DNA of 64,000 nt from Diplosphaera chodatii (lineage: Eukaryota; Chlorophyta; Trebouxiophyceae; Prasiolales; Stichococcaceae). Every line of letters begins with the position of its first letter. Position 1 is the first letter of the stretch. A program made the translations under genes and the position numbers. Where the stretch lies: contig JAALGY010000036.1 of assembly GCA_032358165.1 (NCBI GenBank), positions 1,612,001-1,676,000 of the forward strand, given 5' to 3'. Positions 1 to 10,470 of this stretch are shown here, in pieces. The notes under the pieces are model-generated. The model was not told the DNA's origin, made no database searches, and saw nothing but the letters and a program-made list of their open reading frames with translations.

Positions 1-3000
1 CAAGGCCAAGGATCTGGATTTCTCAGCCGCCGGCGACACTCTGCAGGTCAGGCTTGTGTCTTATCACCACGCCGTCCGCGGCATCTGCACTGCACCCTGG
101 CGTTGCGCTGCCTCTGCCAGGCCGTGCATACAGCAGGATACATGGCTGCTGTGGCCGCCTGACTGTATGCAGGGATGCACACGGTCGTGCTGTTGCCTTG
201 AACCTTGCAGAGCTGGCCGCTGTGGATGCAGGAGGCCGGAGGCGCCGGCCTGAAGCCCCTGAACCTGGGCCGCAGCCTGGTGGACGCGGACGCTGAGGCC
301 TCGGATGACGACCTTGAGGTGAAGCTGGTCTCTCGGCCGGATCCCTGCCTCTTAGCCGGGCAGTTCACAGATACCTCCTGCAGCGTATCAGCTTACAGAC
401 ATGTCCTGCAGCGTGTTAGCTCAAAAGACCTCGTCTGGTGTGAGATTGCCGGATGGGGCCGTCAGCATGTGCACGGCAGCCGCAGGGCGCTGTGGCCACC
501 CACCACTGGGTTGTGGGCTTCCCACATGCGGCTGGGTGTCCCAGCGCCGCCGCTGCCGTTGCAGCCCTTGCAGCTCACAGCTTGCGGTACCGCTGCATTG
601 CAGGAGCATGTGCTTGGTTCGTCAGCCGTGTAGCGCTGTGCAGAGGTCACGACCAGAAGATCGACACAGGTTGCGTGAGGTCTGCTTGCGCGACGTCTGC
701 AGGATGACGAGGATGTCGCGGCTGCGGCGGCGGGGGAGAAGCCCGCCGCAAAGGCGGGCTTCCTGGCGAGCCTGGTGCGGAACCTGGGCGTCAGCGTCGC
801 CGGCACCTCAGCGCTGACGGTGGGAGGCCACCCGCCCACTGACTCTGCTGCCTGTTCCCGCGACGCGTGTGGCATGGACCTGGCTGCCCGTCACTGAAGA
901 ACTCCTTTGCTGCTGTCGGCCGCTGATGCACATGTGAGCCGCCCAGACAGCATGCCGTGTCATTCCAGCCTTGCCCGACAGCATGCGTTGCTGCACCAGC
1001 CGTGCGGCGCTGCTGAGTGAGCAGCAGCCTGCCTGCTGACGGCGCGCTGGACGGTGTGCTGCTTCCTGCTGCCCTGCAGGCGGAGGACCTGGCCCCCGCG
1101 CTGGAGGCGCTGCGCCGCAAGCTCATGGAGCGCAACGTGGCCTCCGAGATTGCGGACAAGTGAGCGTCCCGCCGGCAGGGCATGCTGCAGTGGACAGCCG
1201 GAGTGGTGACTGCCAGACACCTCAACCTGCAACCTCTGTGATTTCACTGCAGGGTGGTGGACAGCGTGCGCAGCGGGCTGGAGGGGCAGGCGCTGGGCAG
1301 CCTGACGCGCGTCTCCAGCGTGGTGAAGACGGCGGTGGAGGCGGCGCTGACCCGCATCCTCACCCCCAAACGCTCCATCGACATCCTGCGCGAGGTGGGT
1401 GAACCTGTCAACAGTAGGAGCAGCTCATCTCTGCTGCTGCTGCTGCCTGGAGGGACCACATGCTCACGTGGAGTGAAGAAATGTCCGGTGCAACCAGGCA
1501 CCACGGCTGATGTATGCTCCCTGCATCATATGCATGGTCAAGGTTGCAGCACCCTGCCCCTGAGCAGATGGATCTGGACTGAAGTCGATGACCTGTGTGC
1601 AGTCGTATAGGTTCCTATCCTGTGTCGACCCACTGTCAGGCCCTCATACATGCAAGCCCCCATACATGCAAGACTGGAAGTGTGAGCATACATCGGATCC
1701 CTCTCTCCGTCACTTGCTATGCGAATACGACCAGCACACATATGCAGGTGCGGGCGGCGCAGGCCAAGGGCAAGCCGTACACCATCGTGTTCGTGGGCGT
1801 GAACGGCGTGGGCAAGTCCACCAACCTGGCCAAGATTGCGTACTGGCTGCTGCAGAACGACGTCAAGGTGGGGTGTCATCAGCGACGTCGCCGAGTGCAA
1901 ACAGCAGACACGCTGTGCCGACGCAGTGTACGATGTGAGGTGCCACACGCACAAGACGCGTGGAAATTTTTTCACGAAGATGCACAGCTGCTCCTTGGTG
2001 GCAGCAACACTGTGTGCAGCCGCCCGCCCACCCTGCGTCGCTGTCGTCCGAACACCTGACAAGCGGCCCGTGGAGCTGCGCAGGTGATGATCGCGGCGTG
2101 CGACACCTTCCGCTCGGGCGCCGTGGAGCAGCTCAAGACGCACTGCGGGCGGCTGGGCGTGCCGCTGTATGAGCGCGGTGGGTGACCCAGCAAAATCTTC
2201 GGTTGTCAGTCCACCAGACTCAGCAGCCGCCGTCGCCTGACCATGAGGAACGAGCAGGTTAGTATGTAGAACCTTACAGGTGCCCACCAACCTTTCGTCA
2301 TATCACTGCAGGGTATGAGAAGGACCCGGCGCGGGTGGCGGCGGAGGCGGTCAAGCAGGCGGGGCGCGACGGCTGCGACGTCGTGCTGGTGGACACCGCA
2401 GGTGACCAGTCCGTGCCAGAAAGTGACGCCTCACTGCAGACTACGGGTTCGTCTGGCTGAGCGCAGCAGCTATGTGTGGCCCTGTTGAACCACAACCAGT
2501 ATCCTGGAAATTTCGGTCAGTGCAGTAGCCACAGGTGCTTGCGTTTCCAGTCCATGCTGAGCGTCCCCGTTCTGTCATGCTGCAGGCCGCATGCAGGACA
2601 ACGAGCCGCTGATGCGCGCGCTGAGCAGCCTGATCGTGACCAACGAGCCGGACCTGGTGCTGTTCGTCGGCGAGGCGCTGGTCGGCAACGACGCCGTGGA
2701 CCAGCTGTCCAAGTTCAAGGTGGGCTGGGTGTGACGGCTCTGGTGGTGTGCAACAGTGGTGTCGAAAGGCGCGGGTCGGCAGCCAAGATAGTGGACCAGC
2801 TGTCCATGGTAAAGCTGCGCCGGCTGATCTGCTTAAATGTATCAAACGTCGGATGCAGCAATTGCGCAGGGTTTGTGCCTGGCAACGGTAAGTTTGCATG
2901 CCGATCGCCCGTGTCAACATGTACTTCATTGCAACCCGCAGTGGAAGCATGGCCACAGCATCTGCTTGGGGTAGAGCATAGTTTGCAGTGATGTCGATGT

Positions 3001-3273
3001 AGCACCAGGTGCCAACCGGCCGCACTGCCCCTGATTTCTTCACCTCGTGGCCTGCAGTCGCGGCTGGCGGATCTTGCGACCGGCACCGGGGAGCCGCACA
3101 CCGTGGACGGCATCGTGCTCACCAAGATGGACGCCATCGACGACAAGGTGGGCGCGGCGCTGTCGATGGTGTACACCTCGGGCGCGCCCATCATGTTCTG
3201 CGGCGTGGGGCAGACCTACGTGGACCTGAAGCGCCTGAACGTCAAGTCCGTGGTGCACTCGCTGCTGAAGTGA
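1..3273 (+). CDS. SRPRA: Signal recognition particle receptor subunit alpha (docking protein), 3' part
   Basis: This is the GTPase subunit of the ER-membrane receptor that docks ribosome-nascent chain-SRP complexes. Ten exons are visible: 1-46, 232-318, 703-819, 1080-1159, 1253-1394, 1748-1867, 2084-2177, 2312-2401, 2586-2719 and 3058-3273. Phases match across all nine introns, giving about 374 C-terminal residues and a TGA at 3271. An acidic linker ([13 protein letters not shown]) leads into the helical N domain. The SRP-type G domain follows, with GVNGVGKST (P-loop), [18 protein letters not shown] and TKMD. The ending [15 protein letters not shown] is the eukaryotic SR-alpha form of the FtsY/Ffh family, which separates it from plastid FtsY. 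The N-terminal SRX domain that binds SR-beta lies before the window. Intron 9 holds a copied exon fragment (see findings). Identification is from motifs; exon edges are inferred from GT-AG and frame. Confidence 0.93.
2791..2806 (+). repeat. Copied fragment of the preceding exon inside an intron
   Basis: Sixteen bases (GTGGACCAGCTGTCCA) inside the last SRP-receptor intron are identical to bases 2696-2711 of the exon just upstream. The match stops four codons before that exon's donor. The copy is followed by GGTAAAG, which looks like a splice donor. It appears to be a partial local duplication of exon sequence. Confidence 0.7.
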
Positions 3274-3999
3274 GCGGGCGGCTGGGCACACGGCTGCACA
3301 GCAGCAGCCGGCAGGGTGCTCAACGTGCGTGCCGGGCAACTGCAGCAGCGCGTGTGCGGCAGCTGTACACTGCCAGCTGGAAACGTGTGTCGCCAACAGT
3401 TGTGTTTTGCGAGCTACGGCAAAGGGGAATGATGCAGACAGACGTCAGTGTCAGCCGTCGCGCTGTGGTCCATTCACTGACAGACACGTTGCAGGGTTGC
3501 AAGGTTTCAGCATCACTGATTTTTTGCAGCATGAAACGTCGACGCAAACCAGATGAAGACCAGATGCGGACAGGCAGCGTGCGAGCATGAGCTTGGTCTT
3601 GATGCATGATGCAAAGTGCCGCAGGGCGGCCCTGTAAAGGCTTAGTCGCTCCCCCCACAGTTGCCGGCGTTGCACTTCAGGCAGCATTTCATCACAGTCG
3701 GGCGGTGAATGAGAGCAGGCATCTATGCACCTGCAAACATGCGCAGCATCTTCCCAAGGGTCGTGCCTACCTCGGCCCAAGTGCCAGGGCCGAGAGCCAA
3801 GATGCACCCTCCCTGCCTTGGGGTCTTTCAGGACACCCACGGCGAGAACGTGACGGTGTCTTACGCCCCACGTTTCCGCGAAACGTGATCCTCCTGCTCC
3901 TCTTATCCGTGCAGCCTTGCGCTGCCCAGAGTTTAGTTTGTAGCATGTTTACTCTCCTCGCTCAGTGCCAGCCTCGCAATAATCAGAAGCGGCTTTAAC
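3274..3999. other. Intergenic region, SRPRA 3' flank and upstream of secreted gene 1
   Basis: No exon with family similarity or a consistent frame was seen. The left part should hold the SRPRA 3' UTR and the right part the promoter of the secreted-protein gene at 4000. I saw no clear TATA box or other named element. Confidence 0.5.
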
Positions 4000-5592
4000 A
4001 TGGCGGCCCTGCCACAGCTGATTCTTCTGGTGGTCCTGGCACTTGCTGCGCTTGCCACCACCTCAGCGCAGGTGATACGTCAACCAAATGCATGAACGCC
4101 TGTCTGGTCAATCGTCTTGGTCTTCTCGCGGCAGGGTACCTGCATGTCATGCTTTTTCCGACCGGGGCGTGGTCCAGACCATCTGTATGCATTTGCGCAG
4201 CAAGGATCACGAGGCCTCGGATTTGCGTGCTGCATGCCCGAATCATGTGTCTGCTGCAGCGGCCCGTTATCTGTTGAAAGCATCACGCACTTTGTGTCCT
4301 GCTTCTGTGCGCAGGCCGGCACGGCTGAGGATCCCTTTGTTTGGGGACGCCCCAGCAGGCTGGTCAGTGTGTTCAAGCTTCACATAGCACCTGATTTGTT
4401 CCCCCAATCAACATCACAATTCAGTCGCACATGTCATGTGGTGCCAGCCCAGATATGGAAGGTAGATCTGCTTCTGTGTATTTAAATCTGTATAGCCCCG
4501 CGCCTTTTGGCGCCGATCCTATGAGCGCAGGTCGGCACGCCTTATGCCTCTGAGATCGAGCCACTGGGCAATGGCAAGTATGCATACAAGGCCGTCACCA
4601 CCAACCACCCCTGGTATATCAGGTGAATGTGGCGTGAGCAGACCTCGTGACGCTGAGGGTTGGTCATCCTTGCTCTTCAATGAAAGACGTCAGGCTTGTG
4701 TGTTCCACCTACTCATACACACTGGACCTGTCGCATCAGAGCTTCGAGTCACCATCCTGTGCCACGCAGAGATGCTTGCTGTGGTGTGCGCTCAGACAAT
4801 GCAGCCATTGTCACGCACAATCTGCAGGTACAACAAGACGCCTCACAACCTGTACCTATCCTACAACAAGGATGGCCGGGAGTTGGGCGAAGTTGCGCCA
4901 AAGGTATGCACTATGCTGCTGCAGGGAATCGACCAAGCGGCATCTTAGTAACACCTGCACTGCTGCTGCTACCTCTGCACGCTGTGTTGCATTGGTGTGG
5001 TGTGCTGAGTCATGTATCGCTTCGCAGCAAGCGAATGGTCCCCACATGTGTGGAACATTTTCACCCTTGCCTGCTCACCCTTCTGCTGTATGCGCAGGAT
5101 GTATGTAAATGGTAAGGTCTACAAGGTCACATTCCCCAGCCCCGGCAAATACCATATCAATGGTGAGTGCCAGATACTGCCTGCATGAGCCATGACAGCC
5201 TGCCGCCGGGCGGTGTCAGCCATGCCCGTGCTGTTGCACAGCTGCGCCCGTGCAACGACGTAGAACTGGCAGATTGATCGTACCCACCTCCCTTTGCATC
5301 CGTCCAATGCCTGCTGTCACTGCTGCTGACTGTGTGCGGCTGCGCATGCCTGCAGATGTGTACAAGAACTACGACCAGACCGAGGTGCTGACAGACATTT
5401 CCAGCTGCCTGCTCGCACAACCTGGTCATGATTGTCAGCCGTGGACTCAGTAGGCGTGTGCTTGCAGTCTGGCCAGCACAGACAGTCTCCTTTGGTCCGT
5501 ATAGAGTATTGCTTGCATGGGCGTGCCGCCCGCTGATTGGTTGACTGGGGTGCCCAATGCAGAACGCATACCTCCCAGTGACGTTTGCTTGA
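4000..5592 (+). CDS. Small secreted protein of unknown family, tandem paralogue 1
   Basis: I do not recognise the family. Exons: 4000-4071, 4315-4362, 4531-4622, 4828-4903, about 5117-5162, 5356-5384 and 5563-5592. Exon 1 is exactly a 24-residue signal peptide (MAALPQLILLVVLALAALA, then TTSAQ). The mature protein of about 105 residues has no cysteine. It carries PFVWGRP, VGTPYA, YNKTPHNLYLSYNK, VYKVTFP, DVYKNYDQTE and NAYLPVTF. Every intron sits at the same place and phase as in the paralogue at 7909-9795. About two thirds of residues match by hand alignment. Exon 5 is odd: the acceptor matching the paralogue (5097) shifts the frame and meets TAA at 5113. The frame holds only if an AG at 5115-5116 is used, which drops six residues. 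The alternating beta-like segments ending in G-(K/R)-Y recall cupredoxin-like folds, but no copper ligands are evident, so this is a guess. Confidence 0.75.
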
Positions 5593-7908
5593 CGGTCTGC
5601 GGCTAGCCCATAGCAGCGCGGCGGGCACAAGCGCGGCATTGGTGGCAGACGCGTAGATATTAGGGTGCCGGGGTGGTCAACTGTGGACAGGCGGCGCTGT
5701 TGCCTGTACACCGGAGCAGCAGCACCATTGCAGCATTGAGCATCGCACGGTTTCAAACCAGTCAGCTTGTATTAGCAGCAACATATCATGTTGGCACAGT
5801 GGCTGGTCACTTGTAATGCATCGTTGACAGCAGTCGTGCGGGCTGGCAGATTGTATGTGAACCTACACCGACATGCTGGTCACCTCCCAAATCAGGCACC
5901 CCATGCAGGTCAGCCGATAGAACAGGCTGACGTGTGCCTGCGTTCACATGAATGGCGGCACATATACGCAGCGGGATCGGCGAAACACATGCATGCTACC
6001 GGTGACACCTCGTCTGCCCCTTTACTGCGGCGTTCCTGCATGCAACGAGGCTGACCTGGATGTCCCGATGGCAGCAGGGAAGGAACAGTATGAATAGCAG
6101 CAACGGAACACAATGCACTGCACGCACATGCGCTCTTGCGAAAAACGTCACAGGCATGGTGCGGTCCTCTGCAAAGCTGCTGCCCTGCCTGCCAGTCGAG
6201 GAGGCCTTATGCAAAGTGTGGGTGTAAGGCTGCGGCAGAGTCATCAGCTGCGCATGCAAGTGGCCGCGGTGCTGTGCCTTTCGTACTGCACTGGTGAGGC
6301 CGGTTGATACACATGATTTCACTGCGGTGCATGACTGATGCGGATAGTTGTGGAACTGCAAGGTGCAATGAATGTGCGCGAGGTGCGCATAGCTGGTGTG
6401 AGGGTGAAGGTTGATCCAGGAATGCTGCCGCCGCCGGCGCTGCTTCTTGCCTGTCTTAAGGTGCGGCACGACCCAAATCACTGCCTTTCAGAGGCTGCGC
6501 TGCAGCAGCAACCTGTGGCAGCCACCGGTGGCACCAAATATCATCACAACCGCCTGTGCTGGCCTGTCTAAATGCCCGCAACGGTTGCCCTGCTACTCTG
6601 TCACCTTCTGAATCCCGCTCGTCAAATCACATATGCAGGGTGGTTCAACCATCAGACGTGCAGCGTAAAACGTTGCTAGGCGTCGCGCCCAGCGGCACTT
6701 CATGATGCGGCTACTTGTCCGATGTATGGGAACTGCGCATACTACACATCTGGCAAGTTCATGCGTGCAAATTGCTCAGCATGGTCAGCCAGTCAGCAGC
6801 GGTTGGTCGCTTGACGGGGAGCAGTCAGCAGGTGGATCAAGCAGCAGCATTGCATGTAGCGGTGGTTGCAGCTGCGGACGTCCGACGTCCGACGGTCGTC
6901 AGCTGCCAGCAGGTTGCCTGCGCTGCCCAGCAAGAATCGCGACGCCGACTGAGCTTTGCTGTCACACAGAATCCACGTTGGACCGTGTGGCGCTGGTCAA
7001 GGAATACTGAATTGCGCCGCCACTTAACAGATTATGAGCAAGTGGGTCCCTGAGAACCACGAGCATGCATCTCACAGTCAAGCACGTCGCGTGTTGTGGC
7101 CAGCCAAGAATGAGAGCCTGCTAGAATGTCCATAATCCAAGCACTTTGCCGCAAAACATTTGCCGCTCTTTACACAGGACGCTACTGGTCGGGACTGGTC
7201 GCGCGGTGCTGGTGTACTCGCTGGACTCCGTAAGCCCACCACGGCGGGAGCGGAGTGAGCAGTGAGTCTCCGGGCATGCTGTGGTAGCCTGGGCTGCCAC
7301 AACAAGAGCCACTCGCATTCCGACGACATGCAGTGCATCAGGCGCCACAGTGGCACGAGCATGCAGAAGCGCTGGTGCTTAGATTTGCAGGTTGAAGTTT
7401 GCAGGACAGGTGCGGTACGTTCCCCGGTCCCGTACCTTGACATGTTACACGCGTTACTGGCATGGCCTGACATCATGAGAGAAATTGTAATGGTTGACGC
7501 AGCGTTGCCTGCCTCCAATAGGAGATGTCCATGTCGAAGCCGCGGATTCAGTGCGACGAGTGAGGCGCCTGTACATGCTGCTCGTACACCTGTGCCCGCT
7601 GCCGCACGGCATCTGTGCATGCATGCCCAGGTTGGCGGCGCCGACACAGTCCTCTGCTGCTGGTGCTGTGGTCACGCATGATTTGCTGCTGCTCCAGCCA
7701 GCCAAGCGTGTCCGCGGCACCGACGTGCCCCCACAACGTGACAGCAAGTGGTACCCACGCGCACACGCCCCATGAAACGTGAGCACGTGGCGCCGCGCCT
7801 CGACAACTCATCCGGTGACCTCCGCACCGCTCACAACTCGTTCTGCCCTCTACATTCTCCCACTCGCAGCTGCAGAGCATTCCAGAGCTCATTGCCAAAG
7901 GCGCGAGC
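5593..7908. other. Intergenic region between the tandem secreted-protein genes
   Basis: About 2.3 kb with no exon series, signal peptide or family motif that I can support on either strand. A short direct repeat of GTCCGAC lies near 6880-6896. The stretch just before 7909 should hold the promoter of paralogue 2. Short ORFs here look random. Confidence 0.5.
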
Positions 7909-9795
7909 ATGGCGGCTCTTCCCAAGCTGATCCTGATCGCAGTTCTGGCTGCCGCTGCGGTGGCAACCGTCTCGGCCCAGGTGACACCGTATGGCATCAT
8001 ACGCAAGTTGGCTTCCCGCTATGCGTGTATGCCACAGCGGGACTAGCGCGCCTACGTGCGGTTTTCTGTGTGCGCTGTCAGCATCAGCACAGCACTTGTG
8101 GGTTACACCCCCGCAGCGAGAAATCATGGCAGGTGCCCGTCAAGGAGCCGCGTGCACACACACTGGTGCCCTATGTCACGACAATCGTTCCACTTACTCT
8201 CTGCAGGCCTACACGTCGAAGAAACCGTTTATTTGGGGCCGTCCCGTCCGTCTGGTGCGTGCGCATCATGCACCTCCTGCTCGCCCTAGTACCTTCCGCT
8301 TTCACATGCCAACTGTACAATCCCAGCCACCTACCTTTGTGCCAGATTCGGACTGCCGTCTGCGAGCCACTTCAGACGCCTGTTCAGTGCATGACGTCAT
8401 GCACGGACCTGATGTTGAGCGCGTGCCTGAGTTGCCCAAAGTGCATAGACGTCCGCATGCACGTCAACTGGAAACTAGCAGCTTCGCTCAATGGTGGACC
8501 CTGCTGCGCAGGTTGGCACACCTTATGCGCATGAAGTCACCTCGATCGGCCACGGCAAGTACGCCTTCAAGCGCGTCACCACCAGCAAGCCCCTGTACAT
8601 CTCGTGAGTCGCAGCACCACCCCCTAACATAAAAGTGTCCCTGATGCTGCTGCTCATGGGTGATGCGTAGCTTTGCTGCGCGCCATACAGCAGCGCACCG
8701 CAGCTGACATTGGATTCTGGTACCCTGCTCCATGGGTCAACAGTGCCCAGCAGCATGCCATAGGCAATGTGCTGGCAAGATCGTACACCAAATACTCGCG
8801 GGGATGCCGTCTGTCACGCACATGTACGCCGCCAGCTGTGCATGCCGTGCATGAGCTCCACCTGGTCTAGCAGCACAGCAGCTGCTTGAGCCACTCGTGT
8901 GCGCGACTCTGGACGTCTGCAATGGCTCCTGTGGCTGCCCATGCCATGCGTTCTGCGCGCCGAGTGCAGTGTACCAATGCTCACAGCGCGGTTGCTGCAT
9001 ACAGGTACAACAAGACGCCCCACGAGCTGTACCTGTCCCGCAACAAGTTCGGCAAGGAGCTGGGCAGGGTCGCCCCGGCGGTGAGTCGAGGCTCTACTAG
9101 ATTACGTAGTAGAGAACTAGGGTTCTAGGCTAGAACCCTACACCATGAGCCGTGCATGGGCCGCTGAGTGCAGTACAGCAGGGTGATCACGGTGGGCAGC
9201 AGATGCTGCTCTGATCTGCGGCTGCACAGCCTGCCTGCTAGCAGCCATGTATTCTGTGCAGCTAGGTGGTCGTGGTTGGAATGCTGCCGGCCACTGAAAC
9301 ACAATGATTACGCAGGAATACAAGAAGGGCAAGGTGTACAAGGTCACGTTCCCACGCCGCGGCCGGTACTTCATCAACGGTGCGTCGGTGTCGTACCCAG
9401 CATGCGGTGGTGTGCTGATGTGACGTCAACAGCTACAGGGCGCCAATGCTGCAGAGCGCGTGATGTGCATGGCAGCGTGCTGGCATCAGCATATATCCAC
9501 CATGTACGCTTGAGCCACACCTCGATGCCATGAGCCCTGAGTGTCGCTGCCCCCTTTGCAGATGTCTACAAGAACTACGAGCACACCGAGGTGCGCTCTT
9601 CCTGTGTCCTTTGTTGCTTAGCTTGCTTTGTGCGGGCCTTGCCAGCAATTGGTCCAGTACATGAACGACACCAGGTCACTGTTATAACCTCCCTCCCGCT
9701 GCTTTGGCATGCATGCAACAACGTGCAGCACTTTTATGTCGGTTGTGTATGTGCTGCTTGTGCAGAATGCATACCTCCCAGTGACCTTCCTGTGA
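7909..9795 (+). CDS. Small secreted protein of unknown family, tandem paralogue 2
   Basis: Seven exons chain in phase from ATG to TGA: 7909-7980, 8207-8254, 8512-8603, 9005-9080, 9316-9379, 9562-9590 and 9766-9795, giving 136 residues. Exon 1 encodes the whole signal peptide (MAALPKLILIAVLAAAAVA, then TVSAQ). The mature part is basic and cysteine-free, with PFIWGRPVRL, VGTPYAHEV, YNKTPHELYLSRNK, GKVYKVTFPRRGRYF and NAYLPVTFL. It is the intact version of the gene at 4000-5592. The pair probably arose by tandem duplication, since intron positions and phases are the same while intron sequences differ. The protein is likely secreted or cell-wall associated. Its function is unknown. Intron 4 holds two hairpins (9092-9140). 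Confidence 0.85.
9092..9140. repeat. Two adjacent perfect inverted repeats in an intron
   Basis: Bases 9092-9114 form CTCTACTA / TAGTAGAG arms around a 7-base loop. Bases 9118-9140 form an 11-bp perfect stem, TAGGGTTCTAG and its complement, around one unpaired G. The second contains AGGGTT/AACCCT, like a telomere motif folded on itself. They start 12 nt after the donor of intron 4 of the secreted-protein gene. Confidence 0.85.
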
Positions 9796-9914
9796 TGGGC
9801 TGGTGCGCAGCTGCTAGCCCACCAGCTGCAGCAGCAACAGGCAAAGGTCGTCGAGGCCTGAGGAGAATATTGAGGACCTCATTTGAACGCGGGCAAAGCT
9901 CGTTTGCCGCAACC

Positions 9915-9920
9915 AATAAA
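9915..9920 (+). other. Possible AATAAA polyadenylation signal
   Basis: AATAAA lies 120 nt after the stop codon of secreted paralogue 2. Green algae usually use TGTAA instead, so this is only a candidate. Confidence 0.25.
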
Positions 9921-10470
9921 ACAGCATTTTGCTTGTCATCATGTTGCGTGATCAGCTGTTGCGCAACATCTACACCCACTGCTACCTATCATTGTGACCA
10001 CCAGGCTGGTCGGAACATTGGTGTAGTTTAAGAACTTTTGTTGACACAACATCGTCGTCTTTCCTGCTGCTGCTGTCATCTGACATGCAAGCAGTAGTGC
10101 TGTCAACGGCAGGTACTTGACTAGAGAAAACATGCACAAAGACGGTCCTGGCACCCCAAGATACGTTCCCCTACATCGATCGGCATACGTACCTCGAGGC
10201 CGGGCAGCTGCACATGACCCCTGCAATTCGCCATTGCCTGCATGCATGCACCACTCACTTGCCATTTGCGGCAGCAACGGCTCGATTGCATCGTCCGCGG
10301 TGAAAAGGCACCAAGCTGTCTTGCGTGCCCACTGGTTACAGCCGCCAGACAAACCGCCGCTCCATCTGCAGACGGAGTACCGAAGAGTGTAACAGCTGCT
10401 GCAGCTTGCAGGCTCCACAAGGCGGCAGAGGCATCTGCGCCAGCTGCAGCAGCTTGCTCACGCACAAACG
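9921..10470. other. Intergenic region upstream of the collagen-like gene
   Basis: No coding series was seen. It should contain the promoter and 5' UTR of the gene starting at 10471, but no clear core element was recognised. Confidence 0.5.

Noticed and set aside
462..875. Minus-strand and alternative-frame ORFs of 100-280 codons across nearly every gene
   Set aside because: High GC content removes stop codons in shadow frames. These ORFs cross well-supported splice sites, have Cys/Arg/His-heavy composition and no family motifs.
1..3273. Calling the first gene plastid FtsY
   Set aside because: The linker, the SR-alpha ending ([13 protein letters not shown]) and the G-domain wording fit the eukaryotic ER receptor rather than cpFtsY.
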